This document shows positions 34,474 to 45,117 of a DNA stretch of 52,525 bases, piece after piece. Positions within the stretch are counted from its first letter, which is position 1; each line of letters begins with the position of its first letter. The notes under the pieces were generated by a model. The model worked only from the letters and a program-made list of their open reading frames with translations. It ran no database searches and was not told the DNA's origin. A program made the translations under genes and the position numbers. This DNA is from JBDROU01 sp043809745 [NCBI: bacterium]. Lineage in GTDB: Bacteria > Elusimicrobiota > JBDRMW01. The DNA lies in assembly GCA_043809745.1 (NCBI GenBank), contig JBDROU010000050.1, positions 1 through 52,525 of the forward strand, given 5' to 3'.

Positions 34474-35390
34474 AGGATTTTTTAAGAGTTACTATTCCTG
34501 CTACAAGCGCAAACCTCGGTCCCGGATTTGATTGTCTGGGCGCGGCGGTTAGTTTATATAATAAAATCTTTCTTAAGGTCCTTAAAAAAAATGAACCCTC
34601 GAAAATTGTGGTGCAAGGTTTTGGTAAGGGTGTTATACCTGAAAACCACAATAATTTGGTTTTCAGGATTATCAGGGATTTGTTTTTAAAGAATAAAAGG
34701 CTCTGTCCCAGATTTAGTCTTGAATTAATAAATAATATACCGGTTGCGCGCGGATTAGGATCCAGCGCGGCTGCAATTGTCGGTGCTCTTAAATTGGGAA
34801 ATGAGCTTTTAGATAATAAATATTCTCAAAGAGAACTCATTAATAAAGCGGTTAAGATAGAAGGCCATGCGGATAACATAGTGCCGGCATTTGTCGGAGG
34901 ATTGTGTATCACCAGAATAAACGATGATTCTGTCCTCTGGTGGCGCCAGGAGATTGCAAAGGATCTGTGCGCATGTGTTTGTATGCCGGAGTTTTCGGTA
35001 GTAACTAAGGATGCAAGAAAACTTATGCCGTTAAAATACTCGAGTAAGACTTCTATATTTACCACGAGCGGCGCGGCTTTTTTTGTAGCTTCTGTTACAT
35101 CAAAGCAGTCGCGCGAGCGGGATATGATTGTCAGGGAGGCTATGACCGACAAGTTTCATCAACCGCACAGAAAGAAGTTGATAAAGGGTATGGAAAAAGT
35201 TTTTTTTCAAGCGAAAAAATCAGGGGCTATAGGAGTAGCGTTAAGCGGATCAGGGCCAAGTATAATTGCAGTTGCCAGAAAAGGCAGCAACACAAATAGG
35301 ATCGGGAAAGCAATGGTAGATGCTTTTCGCGACAATGGCGTTAAAAGCGAATATAAAATATTACAATTTGTTTCTAAAGGGGTATATTAA
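34470..35390 (+). CDS. thrB: homoserine kinase
   Basis: ThrB phosphorylates homoserine for threonine synthesis. The 306-aa GHMP kinase has VTIPATSANLGPGFDCLG at the N-terminus, the ATP loop PVARGLGSSAAAIVGAL, and the C-terminal ALSGSGPSIIAV motif. It is translationally coupled to thiC (ATGA overlap) and lies 3 bp before lysC. Threonine synthase and homoserine dehydrogenase are not in the window. In this operon the threonine route coexists with cimA, an alternative isoleucine entry. Confidence 0.94.
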   Translation: MKDFLRVTIPATSANLGPGFDCLGAAVSLYNKIFLKVLKKNEPSKIVVQGFGKGVIPENHNNLVFRIIRDLFLKNKRLCPRFSLELINNIPVARGLGSSAAAIVGALKLGNELLDNKYSQRELINKAVKIEGHADNIVPAFVGGLCITRINDDSVLWWRQEIAKDLCACVCMPEFSVVTKDARKLMPLKYSSKTSIFTTSGAAFFVASVTSKQSRERDMIVREAMTDKFHQPHRKKLIKGMEKVFFQAKKSGAIGVALSGSGPSIIAVARKGSNTNRIGKAMVDAFRDNGVKSEYKILQFVSKGVY

Positions 35391-35393
35391 GTA

Positions 35394-36617
35394 ATGAAGA
35401 AGTTAGTAGTGATGAAGTTTGGAGGCAGCTCTGTCGCTGATAGCAGTAAAATAAAAAACGTTGCTCGTCGTGTTATAAAAAACAGGAAATTAGGGTACGA
35501 TGTAGTGGTCGTAGTATCCGCGCCGGGCGATATGACTGATGATCTGCTTAAGATGGCAGATGGAATAACAAAGAAGCCTGATGAAAGGGAGATGGATGTG
35601 CTGCTTTCAACCGGGGAGCAGATCTCTATAGCTCTTCTGACCATGGCTATAAAAGATCTTAGATACAGCGCGATATCTTTAACCGGGGCTCAGGCTGGTA
35701 TTGAAGCAACGCTTCATCATACAAGAGCAAAGATTACACGAATTACTCCTAACAAATTAAGGTATGAGCTTGATAAGAAAAGAATTGTAATTGTTGCTGG
35801 TTTTCAAGGTATAAATTCAAATTCAGATATTGTTACACTTGGCCGCGGAGGCTCAGATTTGACGGCTGTAGCGCTGGCTGCTGTTCTCAAGGCCGATCTT
35901 TGTGAAATCTATACGGATGTCGACGGTATTTACAGAACGGATCCCAGAATTTGCCCTGAAAGCCATAAAATTGATACAATAAGCTATGATGAGATTTTGG
36001 AGCTTGCAGGTGCCGGGGCTCAGGTAATGCAGGCCCGTTCTATTGAAGTTGCTAAAAAGTTTGATGTTGAGATACATGTGCGTTCTAGCTATAATGACAG
36101 GGTCGGGACAAGGATAACTAGGGAGGTTAAGAGAATGGAAGAGGTTGTGGTTTCTGGCATTGCTTTGGATCGAAATCAAGCGAAGATATCTGTAATTGAT
36201 GTGCCTGATAAGCCGGGCATCGCCGCGAAAATATTTGGAGAGTTAGCAAAAGCTCATATTAATGTTGATATGATAATCCAGTCAGGTGCGAGAGGAAAAA
36301 ATAATGATATCTCTTTTACTATATCCAGCCAAGACCTGGGGAAAGCATTAGATGTGCTTAAAAAAGCGCAAAAAGTGGTTAAAGCGAAACGTGTAATTTA
36401 TGATAATGAAATTTCAAAAGTTGCTATAGTAGGGGTGGGCATGAGGAGCCATCCCGGTGTGGCAGCAAAAATGTTTCAAGCTTTGGCTAAAAATAAAATT
36501 AATATTGAAATGATCTCTACCAGCGAAATAAAGATTAGCTGCGTTGTAGCTAAAGCGGATTTAGAAAAAGCTGTTAAGATTTTACATAAAGTGTTTGATT
36601 TGGGGAAAAGGGGTTAG
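35394..36617 (+). CDS. lysC: aspartate kinase
   Basis: LysC catalyses the first step of the aspartate family pathway. The 407-aa protein has the kinase domain (VMKFGGSSVADSSKI; TLGRGGSDLTAVALAA; YTDVDGIYRTDPRI) and two C-terminal ACT domains (beginning near DRNQAKISVIDVPDKPGIAA and SKVAIVGVGMRSHPGVAAK), which bind lysine/threonine for feedback inhibition. The length matches the monofunctional Gram-positive/cyanobacterial-like type. It lies 3 bp after thrB and 3 bp before cimA. The ATG at 35394 is right after the thrB stop. Confidence 0.95.
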   Translation: MKKLVVMKFGGSSVADSSKIKNVARRVIKNRKLGYDVVVVVSAPGDMTDDLLKMADGITKKPDEREMDVLLSTGEQISIALLTMAIKDLRYSAISLTGAQAGIEATLHHTRAKITRITPNKLRYELDKKRIVIVAGFQGINSNSDIVTLGRGGSDLTAVALAAVLKADLCEIYTDVDGIYRTDPRICPESHKIDTISYDEILELAGAGAQVMQARSIEVAKKFDVEIHVRSSYNDRVGTRITREVKRMEEVVVSGIALDRNQAKISVIDVPDKPGIAAKIFGELAKAHINVDMIIQSGARGKNNDISFTISSQDLGKALDVLKKAQKVVKAKRVIYDNEISKVAIVGVGMRSHPGVAAKMFQALAKNKINIEMISTSEIKISCVVAKADLEKAVKILHKVFDLGKRG

Positions 36618-36620
36618 AGT

Positions 36621-38204
36621 ATGAGAACGGTAAAAACATTTGATACGACATTGCGTGATGGAGCCCAGCGTTCCGGAATATCTCTCTCTGTTGATGATAA
36701 GATAAAAATCAGCTTGAGGCTGGATGATCTGGGTATTGATTACATCGAAGGCGGATGGCCGGGTTCTAATCCTAAAGATATCCAGTATTTCAAGGAAATA
36801 AAGAAGCGTAAGTTGAAGCATTCCAAAGTAACTGCCTTTGGTTCAACGAGGCATAAGGAAAAAGCTGCATACAGAGATAAAAATTTGATCAGTATTTTGG
36901 AATCCAAGGTCAAGGTAGCCAGTATCTTTGGCAAGGCCTGGGATCTACATGTGCATGATGCTCTAAGGACTTCGCTTGAAGAAAACGCAAAGATGGTTTA
37001 TGATTCAATCCGCTTCCTTAAATCTAAGGGTTTGGAAGTAGTTTTTGATGCGGAACATTTCTTTGATGGATTCAAAGCGAATAAGGATTATGCTTTAATT
37101 GTATTGAAGAAAGCTCAAGAAGCTGGAGCAGATAATATATCGCTTTGTGATACAAATGGAGGAATGCTGCCTTACGAGATTTCTGAGATATTCAGAGAGG
37201 TGCGGATGAGTATCTCCGCTCCATTAGGTATACATGTGCATAACGATTCAGACTGCGCTGTAGCAAATACAATCGAAGCGGTTAGGGAAGGTTGTGTACT
37301 TGTGCAGGGAACATTAAATGGTTTTGGCGAAAGAGCAGGAAATGCGAATTTGGCAAGTATTATTGCTAACTTAAAGCTAAAGATGGGCATCCATTGTTTA
37401 ACGGACAGTCAGCTTCAGGGCCTTGCAGAAGCTACTCGTTATGTAGCTGAGGTGGCTAATCAGATCCCGAATGAACATCAACCGTTTGTGGGATCATCGG
37501 CTTTTGCTCATAAAGGTGGGATTCACGTTTCTGCTTTAGCCAGGAAGACCAGCACTTATGAGCATATTGATCCGAGTTTGGTTGGTAACCAGCGTAAGGT
37601 GCTTATCTCAGAGCTTTCTGGCAGAAGTAATATTATAATGAAGGCTAAAGAGTTAAAAATTGATTTTGATTCAGCGGTAAGTGATAAGGTAATTGAGTCA
37701 ATTAAAGGTTTGGAAAATAAGGGTTATCAGTTTGAAGGCGCCGAGGCTTCATTTGCGCTGCTTGTTAAAAAGGCAGGAAAGAAATTTAAACCCTTTTTTG
37801 AATTAAAGGGATTTCGAGTTGCAATTGAGAAAAATCCGTATAATAAAGGGCTGGTTTCCGAAGCAACAATTAAACTGATGGTGGATAATCATGTTGAGCA
37901 TACTGTTGCAGAAGGCGATGGCCCTGTGAACGCGCTTGATAATGCGCTCAGGAAGTCTTTAGAGAAGTTTTATCCTCAGCTTAAAGAGGTAAGCCTTTCA
38001 GATTTTAAGGTGAGGGTGCTTGATGCAGCAGAAGGTACGGCAGCTAAAGTAAGGGTGTTTATTACTTCAAGGGATAAGGATGAGGTATGGAATACAATTG
38101 GTGTATCTGAAAATATTATTGAAGCTTCATGGCAGGCATTAGTAGATAGTATCGAATACAAATTACTTAGAGAGGAAGGTAGTTCATGGAAAAGAAAGAA
38201 TTAA
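36621..38204 (+). CDS. cimA: (R)-citramalate synthase
   Basis: CimA condenses pyruvate and acetyl-CoA to citramalate, a threonine-independent entry to isoleucine. The 527-aa protein has [17 protein letters not shown], the [10 protein letters not shown] motif typical of CimA (not LeuA), [13 protein letters not shown] metal histidines, [15 protein letters not shown], and the C-terminal regulatory LeuA dimer domain. Compare LeuA at 45104, with GFPITSQGD at the equivalent site. The gene overlaps ilvD by 19 bp. The combination suggests isoleucine is made through citramalate here. Confidence 0.93.
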   Translation: MRTVKTFDTTLRDGAQRSGISLSVDDKIKISLRLDDLGIDYIEGGWPGSNPKDIQYFKEIKKRKLKHSKVTAFGSTRHKEKAAYRDKNLISILESKVKVASIFGKAWDLHVHDALRTSLEENAKMVYDSIRFLKSKGLEVVFDAEHFFDGFKANKDYALIVLKKAQEAGADNISLCDTNGGMLPYEISEIFREVRMSISAPLGIHVHNDSDCAVANTIEAVREGCVLVQGTLNGFGERAGNANLASIIANLKLKMGIHCLTDSQLQGLAEATRYVAEVANQIPNEHQPFVGSSAFAHKGGIHVSALARKTSTYEHIDPSLVGNQRKVLISELSGRSNIIMKAKELKIDFDSAVSDKVIESIKGLENKGYQFEGAEASFALLVKKAGKKFKPFFELKGFRVAIEKNPYNKGLVSEATIKLMVDNHVEHTVAEGDGPVNALDNALRKSLEKFYPQLKEVSLSDFKVRVLDAAEGTAAKVRVFITSRDKDEVWNTIGVSENIIEASWQALVDSIEYKLLREEGSSWKRKN

Positions 38205-39853
38205 GAAGTGATGTGACAAGAAAAGGTGTTCAAAGAGCGCCTAATCGTGCGTTGTTATATGCTACAGGGGTCACACAGAGCAGAATAAATAAGCCTTTTA
38301 TAGGTATTGCCAGTTCATTTACTGATTTAGTTCCCGGTCATGTAGGAATGAGGGAGCTTGAACGCGCTATTGAGCAGGGTATTTCTGCCGGTGGGGGTGT
38401 GCCTTTTGTTTTTGGTGTTGGAGCTATATGCGATGGGATTGCAATGGGACATAAGGGCATGAATTATTCATTGCCAAGCAGAGAAATAATTGCGGATATG
38501 GTTGAAGTAATAACGCAGGCGCATCAGTTAGACGGTCTTGTCCTTTTAACAAATTGTGATAAGATTACCCCGGGGATGCTTATGGCAGCCTGCAGGATAG
38601 ATGTGCCGGCAATAGTGGTTACAGCGGGCCCGATGCATACAGGGTATTGTGATGGGCAAAGAAGATCTCTGGTTAGGGATACATTTGAAGCGGTGGGGCA
38701 ATTCCAGGCAAAGAAGATTAGTAAAGAAAAACTGGAGCGTGTAGAGTTATGCGCCTGTCCCGGACCCGGTTCATGCCAGGGCCTTTATACGGCCAACACA
38801 ATGGCTTGTATTACTGAAGCTATGGGGATGTCGTTATCCGGATGCGCAACGGCAATGGCTGGATCAGCCGCGAAAAAACGAATTGCTTATGAGTCCGGTG
38901 TAAAAATAGTTGATTTAGTGGAGCATGACGTAACGGCAAGAAAGATACTTAAGGCAAACGCGTTCCATAATGGGATAGTTATTGACATGGCATTAGGCGG
39001 TTCTACAAACACTGTATTGCATCTGCCTGCGATTGCGTATGAAGCGGGCATCAATTTGCCTCTTACAAAATTTGATGAAGTATCTAAAGTCATACCGAAT
39101 ATTGCCAGCCTGGAGCCGAGCGGCGATCACTATATGGAAGATTTAGATAACGCAGGCGGTATACCTGCTGTGCTATCAGCGTTAAAATATAAAATTCTGC
39201 CCTCAAGCACAGTGAACGGCAGGAATATTACCGAAATTGCAAAATCTGCGAAGGTCCTGGATGACAATATTATAAAAACCGGCAGGCCTTACAGGAAAGA
39301 AGGCGGTATTGCAATTTTATTTGGCAACATTGCGCCTGATGGGTGCGTCGTAAAGCAGTCTGCTGTAAATGAAAAGATGCTGAAATTTCAAGGACCGGCG
39401 CGGGTATTCAATTCAGAAGAATCTGCTATGAGCGCAATATTAGGTAAGAAGATTAAAAAAGGCGAGGTAATAATAATTAAAAATGAAGGGCCTAAAGGAG
39501 GCCCAGGTATGAGAGAGATGTTAAGCCCCACAAGCGCTCTGGTTGGGATGGGCTTAGCGGATTCAGTTGCACTGATTACTGATGGAAGATTCTCCGGAGG
39601 GACCAGAGGCCCTTGTATAGGTCATGTCAGTCCAGAGGCTGCACAGGGCGGGCCTATAGCGATCTTAAGGGATGGCGATACCATACAGATAGATATACCC
39701 AAACGGCTGCTTAATGTGCGTTTGACAGATTCAGATATAAAGCTCCGGTTAGCGCGTTGGAAACAGGAGCCGAGAGATGATCTAAAGGGATATCTGGCGA
39801 GATATCAGAGGATAGTGCAATCAGCAGCGAGCGGAGCTATATTGAAACAGTAG
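38186..39853 (+). CDS. ilvD: dihydroxy-acid dehydratase
   Basis: IlvD dehydrates dihydroxyisovalerate and dihydroxymethylvalerate for valine/isoleucine. The 555-aa protein has [33 protein letters not shown] with the cluster cysteines, [14 protein letters not shown], and [20 protein letters not shown]. The start overlaps cimA by 19 bp. It is followed by a 62-bp gap with a possible promoter and then a HAMP-only membrane protein before ilvB. Confidence 0.96.
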   Translation: MEKKELRSDVTRKGVQRAPNRALLYATGVTQSRINKPFIGIASSFTDLVPGHVGMRELERAIEQGISAGGGVPFVFGVGAICDGIAMGHKGMNYSLPSREIIADMVEVITQAHQLDGLVLLTNCDKITPGMLMAACRIDVPAIVVTAGPMHTGYCDGQRRSLVRDTFEAVGQFQAKKISKEKLERVELCACPGPGSCQGLYTANTMACITEAMGMSLSGCATAMAGSAAKKRIAYESGVKIVDLVEHDVTARKILKANAFHNGIVIDMALGGSTNTVLHLPAIAYEAGINLPLTKFDEVSKVIPNIASLEPSGDHYMEDLDNAGGIPAVLSALKYKILPSSTVNGRNITEIAKSAKVLDDNIIKTGRPYRKEGGIAILFGNIAPDGCVVKQSAVNEKMLKFQGPARVFNSEESAMSAILGKKIKKGEVIIIKNEGPKGGPGMREMLSPTSALVGMGLADSVALITDGRFSGGTRGPCIGHVSPEAAQGGPIAILRDGDTIQIDIPKRLLNVRLTDSDIKLRLARWKQEPRDDLKGYLARYQRIVQSAASGAILKQ

Positions 39854-39915
39854 ATTTTTAATAAAATTGATCTTTTGGTAAAATATTTTGTTTTTATTAT
39901 GAAAGGAGAATAACA

Positions 39916-40353
39916 GTGGAAGACATTACGAAAAAAAGGAGGAAGCCGTTTTATCTTATTATTAATAAGAGATTCCAGGGAAAGTTTGCATTTTATTTCG
40001 CTTCTCTGGTTTTCTTATCTATTCTTTTTTTGTGGTCAACTGTGTTTCTGGTATTTCAAATTAGTATAGTGAAAGCAAATGCTCAAAAGCTGCTACAAAA
40101 TGAGCTGCAAAGTATTTTAGGCACGATAAATTTTTTCTTCTTTGTAGAAGGATTAATTATATTGGGATTAGGGATATTTTTATCGCTGGTAGTATCTCGT
40201 TCGATTATCGGGCCTTTATTTAGAATTGAGGAGGATCTGAAAAAAATACAGCAAAACCCTGAAGTTTCTAGGGAGATAAGGGTGCGCAGGAAGGACCAGT
40301 TTCAGTCTCTGGTAAAGGTAATAAACGATATATTGGAAAAACTCAGGAGTTGA
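39916..40353 (+). CDS. small membrane protein with HAMP-like domain
   Basis: This 145-aa protein has two hydrophobic helices (about residues 24-48 and 72-95) around a short extracytoplasmic loop. It then has a HAMP-like segment: SRSIIGPLFRIEEDLKKIQ, with the conserved proline, and EIRVRRKDQFQSLVKVINDILEKL, with the D/E-F-x-x-L motif. It resembles the membrane-HAMP part of a sensor kinase or chemoreceptor but has no sensor or output domain. It starts at GTG 39916 with AAAGGAG well placed upstream. It lies between ilvD and ilvB in the same direction, an unusual place for a signalling fragment. Function unknown; it may dimerise with a kinase elsewhere. Confidence 0.7.
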   Translation: MEDITKKRRKPFYLIINKRFQGKFAFYFASLVFLSILFLWSTVFLVFQISIVKANAQKLLQNELQSILGTINFFFFVEGLIILGLGIFLSLVVSRSIIGPLFRIEEDLKKIQQNPEVSREIRVRRKDQFQSLVKVINDILEKLRS

Positions 40354-40400
40354 CGAAAATTAGCATATAACATTTTGATTAGATGTAAAGGAGGAATTAA

Positions 40401-42128
40401 GTGGAATTGACAGGCGCAGAGATTTTCATGCAAAGTTTGATAGAAGAAAAAGTTGAAGTTATATTCGGCATACCGGGAGGCGTGGTGCTCCCAATAATCG
40501 ATAAGTTAAATGAGTCTAAAATCAGGTTTATTCTTACCCGTCATGAACAGGGGGCAGCTCACATGGCAGACGGTTATGCCCGTTCAACCGGCAAGACAGG
40601 TGTGTGTTTTTCTACATCCGGTCCCGGAGTTACAAATTTGGTTACGGGGCTTGCTACAGCTTATATGGATTCAGTCCCAATGGTTGCGTTCAGCGGGCAG
40701 GTTGCGACTAATCTTATCGGAAATGATGCTTTCCAGGAAGCGGATGCAACAGGTATTACCAGACCTGTTACCAAGCATAACTTTCTTGTTAAAGATGTTA
40801 AGGATTTAGCGAATACCATACAAGAAGCGTTTTATATAGCTTCTACTGGCAGGCCGGGACCTGTGCTTGTAGATTTGCCGGTTGATGTTCAAAAAGCTAC
40901 TACGGAATTTATATATAAAGAAAAAGCTGAGATTCGTTCTTATAAGCCTACTTATACCGGTCATACAGGGCAGATAAAAAAAGCAGCGGATCTGATCAAT
41001 AAATCTCAAAAACCCGTTCTCTATATTGGCGGCGGGGTGGTTATATCAGATGCGCACGGTGAGGTGAATGAGCTCGCAGAAAAGGCGGAAATCCCTGTTA
41101 CCAACACCTTGATGGCTCAGGGTGTTTTTCCAGAGAACAACAGATTGAGTTTGGGGATGTTGGGTATGCATGGGACATATTCAGCAAATATGTCCATGCA
41201 GAATGCGGATTTAATTATTGCTGTTGGATCCAGATTTGATGATAGGATAACAGGCCGCATAGCAGATTTTGCGCCGTTATCAAAAAAAATACACATCGAT
41301 ATTGATCCGACTTCTATATCCAAGAATGTTCTTGCCGATATCCCCATTGTTGGTGATGCCAGGTTAATTCTTAAGGAGTTGATAAAATTAGTTAAAAAGA
41401 CCACTCACGGTAAATGGATCGGTCAAATCTCTGAGTGGATTAAGGCTACTCCGAATGCTTATTATAAAAACGATAATGCGTTGAGGCCGCAGTATATAAT
41501 TGAGCAGGTCAGAAATATAACTAAAGGGAAGGCCATTGTTACCACTGAAGTTGGTCAGCATCAAATGTGGGCTGCTCAGTTTTACAAACCCGAAAGCCCC
41601 AGACATTTTTTGACCTCCGGCGGATTGGGGACTATGGGATATGGTTTCCCGGCAGGGATAGGCGCAAAAGTTGCTAATCCAAAAAAGGATGTTTTTGTTA
41701 TTGCCGGTGATGGTTCTATACAGATGAATATACAGGAATTAGCTACGGCTGTGCTGAATAAGATTAATGTGAAGGTTGTTATATTAAGTAATAATTTCTT
41801 AGGTATGGTCAGACAGTGGCAGGAGATGTTTTACGGGAGAAGGTATAATGCTGTTTGTCTGTCAAAGAAGCCTGAGTGTGATCCAGGATGTAATAAACCG
41901 GCAGATGGATGCCCTGTATTTGTTCCTGATTTTGTGAAAGTTGCAGAAGCGTACGGAGCGTGCGGAATGAGAATAACCAAAAAAGAGGATGTTATCCCTG
42001 CGCTTGAAAAATCATTAACAATAGATAATACTGTTTTTATGGATTTCATTATTGAAAAGGAAGAAAATGTTTTTCCTATGGTTCCATCAGGTGCGGCTTT
42101 GCATGAAATAATAACGGGTTTAGCATAA
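40401..42128 (+). CDS. ilvB: acetolactate synthase large subunit
   Basis: IlvB uses ThDP to make acetolactate and acetohydroxybutyrate. The 575-aa protein has the three domains: N-terminal PYR domain with catalytic Glu in TRHEQGAAHMADGYAR, a central FAD/Rossmann domain (PVLYIGGGVVISDAHGEV), and a PP domain (GDGSIQMNIQELATAV...NN). Before the C-terminal PDFVKVAEAYG motif lies an unusual cysteine-rich insertion, residues 486-504 (Cys486, 493, 497, 504; spacing CX6CX3CX6C). GTG 40401 follows AAGGAGG. It forms the holoenzyme with ilvN 41 bp downstream. Confidence 0.95.
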   Translation: MELTGAEIFMQSLIEEKVEVIFGIPGGVVLPIIDKLNESKIRFILTRHEQGAAHMADGYARSTGKTGVCFSTSGPGVTNLVTGLATAYMDSVPMVAFSGQVATNLIGNDAFQEADATGITRPVTKHNFLVKDVKDLANTIQEAFYIASTGRPGPVLVDLPVDVQKATTEFIYKEKAEIRSYKPTYTGHTGQIKKAADLINKSQKPVLYIGGGVVISDAHGEVNELAEKAEIPVTNTLMAQGVFPENNRLSLGMLGMHGTYSANMSMQNADLIIAVGSRFDDRITGRIADFAPLSKKIHIDIDPTSISKNVLADIPIVGDARLILKELIKLVKKTTHGKWIGQISEWIKATPNAYYKNDNALRPQYIIEQVRNITKGKAIVTTEVGQHQMWAAQFYKPESPRHFLTSGGLGTMGYGFPAGIGAKVANPKKDVFVIAGDGSIQMNIQELATAVLNKINVKVVILSNNFLGMVRQWQEMFYGRRYNAVCLSKKPECDPGCNKPADGCPVFVPDFVKVAEAYGACGMRITKKEDVIPALEKSLTIDNTVFMDFIIEKEENVFPMVPSGAALHEIITGLA

Positions 42129-42169
42129 AAACCATATCCAATTGCGGTTCTGGATATAAAGGAGGAGAG

Positions 42170-42655
42170 ATGCGTCATATAATATCGGTTCTGGTTGAAA
42201 ATAAAGCTGGGGTGCTTGCAAGGATATCCGGTCTGTTTTCTGCTCGAGGGTTCAATATAGACTCACTTGCTGTTGGAGAAACGGAGGATCCGAATATTTC
42301 AAGGATGACCATAATTGTAAAGGGTGATGAACGGATATTGGAGCAGGTTGAAAAACAGCTGAACCGTTTAGTGGATGTTATAAAGATTTCTGATTTTTCC
42401 GGTGTGCCTCATTTGGAGAGGGATCTGGCATTAATTAAGGTTAATGCGGATAGCAGCAGAAGGTCTGAAATAATGCAGATAGTAAATGTTTTTCGCGCAA
42501 AGATAGTGGATGTAAATACAAACTCAATCATTATTGAAATTACGGGTGATGAGCAAAAAATAGAAGCTTTTATTGAGATGCTTTCTCCTTTTGGAATAAA
42601 AGAAATGGTCAGGGCAGGCGTTGTTGCTATGGCAAGAGGAGAAGGGAAAAAATAG
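42170..42655 (+). CDS. ilvN: acetolactate synthase regulatory subunit
   Basis: The 161-aa small subunit has an N-terminal ACT domain (ISVLVENKAGVLARISGLFSARGFNIDSL in two parts, with NKAGVLARI as the core) and a C-terminal domain (ALIKVNADSSRRSEIMQIV). It stimulates IlvB and binds valine for feedback inhibition. AAGGAGG precedes the ATG. Length matches the class (about 160 aa). It is located between ilvB and ilvC. Confidence 0.95.
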   Translation: MRHIISVLVENKAGVLARISGLFSARGFNIDSLAVGETEDPNISRMTIIVKGDERILEQVEKQLNRLVDVIKISDFSGVPHLERDLALIKVNADSSRRSEIMQIVNVFRAKIVDVNTNSIIIEITGDEQKIEAFIEMLSPFGIKEMVRAGVVAMARGEGKK

Positions 42656-42722
42656 CAGATAAATTAAATCTTAATCTCATCTTAAAGACTAATATTTAAT
42701 AACTTTATAAGGAGGTAGGACT

Positions 42723-43718
42723 ATGGCAAAAATGTATTACGATCAGGATGCAAATTTGGATGTATTAAAGGGGAAGAAAATCGCAGTTATAGGTTATGGC
42801 AGCCAGGGCCATGCTCAGGCCCAGAACTTAAGAGATTCCGGTTTGGATGTTATTATTGCTGAACTTCCGGATACGTCGAATTATAAAAAGGCATTAGAAG
42901 ATAACTGGACTGTAGTTTCAGCGGCTGAGGCGGCCAAAACAGCTGATTGGATACAAATTCTTGTTCCCGATGAATTTCAGGGAAAGATCTGGAAAGAGGA
43001 AATTAAGCCAAATATAAAAAAGGGTACTGTGCTTGGCTTCTCTCACGGTTTTAACATCAGGTTTAAGCAAATTAAACCTCCAAAGAAATGTGATGTTGTT
43101 TTAATTGCGCCCAAAGGGCCCGGACATTTAGTAAGAAGAACTTATGTTGAAGGCGGCGGAACCCCGAATTTAATCGCTGTTGAACAGGATTATTCGGGAA
43201 AAGCAAAGGAAATGGCTTTAGCCTATTCAAAGGGTATCGGCGGGACAAGGGCCGGAGTTATAGAAACCACTTTTGCCGAGGAAACCGAAACAGATTTGTT
43301 TGGCGAGCAGGTTGTCCTTTGCGGAGGTGTTATAGAACTTATTAAGAAGGGATTTGAGGTTCTTGTCGAGGCTGGATATCAACCTGAGATTGCTTATTTT
43401 GAATGCTTGCACGAGATGAAACTAATAGTTGATCTTATATATGAAGGCGGTATCAGCAACATGAATTATTCAATTTCCAACACCGCTGAATACGGCGAAT
43501 ATGTGGTTGGCAAGAGGATAATTAGCGATAAAACTAAGAAAACTATGCAGAAAGTTTTAAAAGAAATTAAATCAGGGAAGTTTGCAAGGACCTGGATTAA
43601 AGAAAGTGAAGCCGGCAGGCCGAATTTTGATAAATTTCGCAAAGAACTTAGTGAACATACAATTGAAAAAGTTGGCGCTCAACTGCGCGGAATGATGCCG
43701 TGGCTTAAGAAAAAGTAA
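42723..43718 (+). CDS. ilvC: ketol-acid reductoisomerase, class I
   Basis: IlvC isomerises and reduces acetolactate products. The 331-aa protein has [19 protein letters not shown], the [11 protein letters not shown] motif, and metal ligands in [17 protein letters not shown] and the C-terminal [17 protein letters not shown]. The cofactor loop after beta-2 reads [14 protein letters not shown], without the usual arginine of NADPH enzymes (LRxGS type) and with acidic residues, so NADH use or mixed specificity is possible. AAGGAGG precedes the ATG. Its stop TAA shares a base with the ATG of psd. Confidence 0.95.
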   Translation: MAKMYYDQDANLDVLKGKKIAVIGYGSQGHAQAQNLRDSGLDVIIAELPDTSNYKKALEDNWTVVSAAEAAKTADWIQILVPDEFQGKIWKEEIKPNIKKGTVLGFSHGFNIRFKQIKPPKKCDVVLIAPKGPGHLVRRTYVEGGGTPNLIAVEQDYSGKAKEMALAYSKGIGGTRAGVIETTFAEETETDLFGEQVVLCGGVIELIKKGFEVLVEAGYQPEIAYFECLHEMKLIVDLIYEGGISNMNYSISNTAEYGEYVVGKRIISDKTKKTMQKVLKEIKSGKFARTWIKESEAGRPNFDKFRKELSEHTIEKVGAQLRGMMPWLKKK

Positions 43719-44344
43719 TGATTGTAAAAAGCGGAATTCTTTTTGCTGTTGTTTTTTCTAGTCTTGCTTTTGTTTTTGTTATACCGCAATTTGTCTGGAC
43801 AAAAGTAATAGCAGCCTTGATGTTCTTGTTGTGTATCTTTGTTCTTTTCTTTTTTCGCGATCCCGGACGTCTTATAAACAGTTCCGCAAGTGTATTATTA
43901 GCGCCTGCGGATGGCAAGGTTCTTTCTTGCGAGAAACTGGAAAGTAGCGATATAGGCCAGTGCCAGGTTGTTAGGATCTTCCTGTCAATATTTAATGTCC
44001 ATATTCAACGTTCGCCGATTAACGGGACTGTTCAGAATATTGAACGGAAAAAAGGAGCATTTAAGGCGGCCTATAAAAAAGAAGCATCAGAAGAAAATGC
44101 GAAAAATACTATAATTATCAAAGGGGATAAAATAACCGTTGCAGTAACTCAAATAGTAGGTTTGATAGCCAGGAGAATTGAGTGTTGGGTAAAAGTTAAC
44201 GAAGCTGTAGAACAAGGGCAAAAAATAGGTTTTATCAGATTCGGATCACAGGTAGATATTTTTATGCCGAGTTCTGTTGAGCTTTGCGTAAAACCAGGTG
44301 ATAATGTAAAGGCAGGAATAACTAAAATAGGGGTTTTGGAATGA
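43718..44344 (+). CDS. psd: phosphatidylserine decarboxylase, short pyruvoyl type
   Basis: Psd converts phosphatidylserine to phosphatidylethanolamine at the membrane. The 208-aa proenzyme has an N-terminal hydrophobic part (two helices), LLAPADGKVLSCE, NVHIQRSPINGTV, and the self-cleavage region IRFGSQVDIFMP, where the Gly-Ser bond forms the pyruvoyl group (short-family FGS type instead of LGST). The ATG uses the last base of the ilvC stop. It overlaps pssA by 4 bp, so the two PE-synthesis enzymes are made together. Confidence 0.92.
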   Translation: MIVKSGILFAVVFSSLAFVFVIPQFVWTKVIAALMFLLCIFVLFFFRDPGRLINSSASVLLAPADGKVLSCEKLESSDIGQCQVVRIFLSIFNVHIQRSPINGTVQNIERKKGAFKAAYKKEASEENAKNTIIIKGDKITVAVTQIVGLIARRIECWVKVNEAVEQGQKIGFIRFGSQVDIFMPSSVELCVKPGDNVKAGITKIGVLE

Positions 44345-45117
44345 AGAAAAAAGGTATATATGTTTTGCCTACAACTTTCACCTTATTAAATCTCTCTCTA
44401 GGATTTTTTGCTATTATTGAAGTCTTCAAGAGCAATTTTTCAAACGCGGCTTGGGCTATTGTAGCTTGTCATTTCTGCGATGTGCTGGATGGCAGGGTTG
44501 CAAGAATGACAAATACAACAAGCAGTTTCGGCATAGAGTTTGATTCTTTTGCAGACTGGATTAGTTTTGGTATTGCGCCGGCAATCATGATGCATCAGCT
44601 TATACTTTATCAGTACGGCAAGCTGGGCTTCATTATAGCTCTGCTCTTTGTAATAAGCAGCTGTTTAAGATTAGCGCGGTTTAATGTGAAATCTTTGGAC
44701 GGCAACAATATTTCTGATTCTTATTTTGTCGGTCTGCCTACACCCGCAGCTGGCGGCATTCTTGCTGCGTTTGTATTGGTATATCAGTTATTCTATCAGG
44801 AGATTACTGCAAAAACAATTCCTTTATTAATGCAAAATGTGCCGATTTTTGCTAAGAGTATGCCTCTTTTTATGTTCTTTTTATCGATAGCAATGGTTTC
44901 GCAAGTAAAATGGAATAATTTTAAGATGATTAAATTTTCACGGCCGAAGCCGTTTAGCAGTTTGGTGATAGTCCTGATTTTTGGATTGTTAATATATGTT
45001 TATCCTGAGAATTTTATATTCTTATTATATTTAGCATACATAGTTTGGGGTTTGTTAGGTTTTGTTTTAAGGTTTAGGCGTTTTAAGGGGAGGGAGATAA
45101 AAAATGAAAAAAGATAA
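44341..45117 (+). CDS. pssA: CDP-diacylglycerol-serine O-phosphatidyltransferase
   Basis: PssA makes phosphatidylserine from CDP-diacylglycerol and serine. The 258-aa integral membrane protein shows the CDP-alcohol transferase signature: [11 protein letters not shown], then [17 protein letters not shown] (DGxxAR...GxxxDxxxD). About seven hydrophobic helices are visible. It overlaps psd by 4 bp (ATGA) and leuA by 14 bp. Its place between branched-chain amino acid genes is unusual but conserved in some phyla. Confidence 0.93.
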   Translation: MKKKGIYVLPTTFTLLNLSLGFFAIIEVFKSNFSNAAWAIVACHFCDVLDGRVARMTNTTSSFGIEFDSFADWISFGIAPAIMMHQLILYQYGKLGFIIALLFVISSCLRLARFNVKSLDGNNISDSYFVGLPTPAAGGILAAFVLVYQLFYQEITAKTIPLLMQNVPIFAKSMPLFMFFLSIAMVSQVKWNNFKMIKFSRPKPFSSLVIVLIFGLLIYVYPENFIFLLYLAYIVWGLLGFVLRFRRFKGREIKNEKR

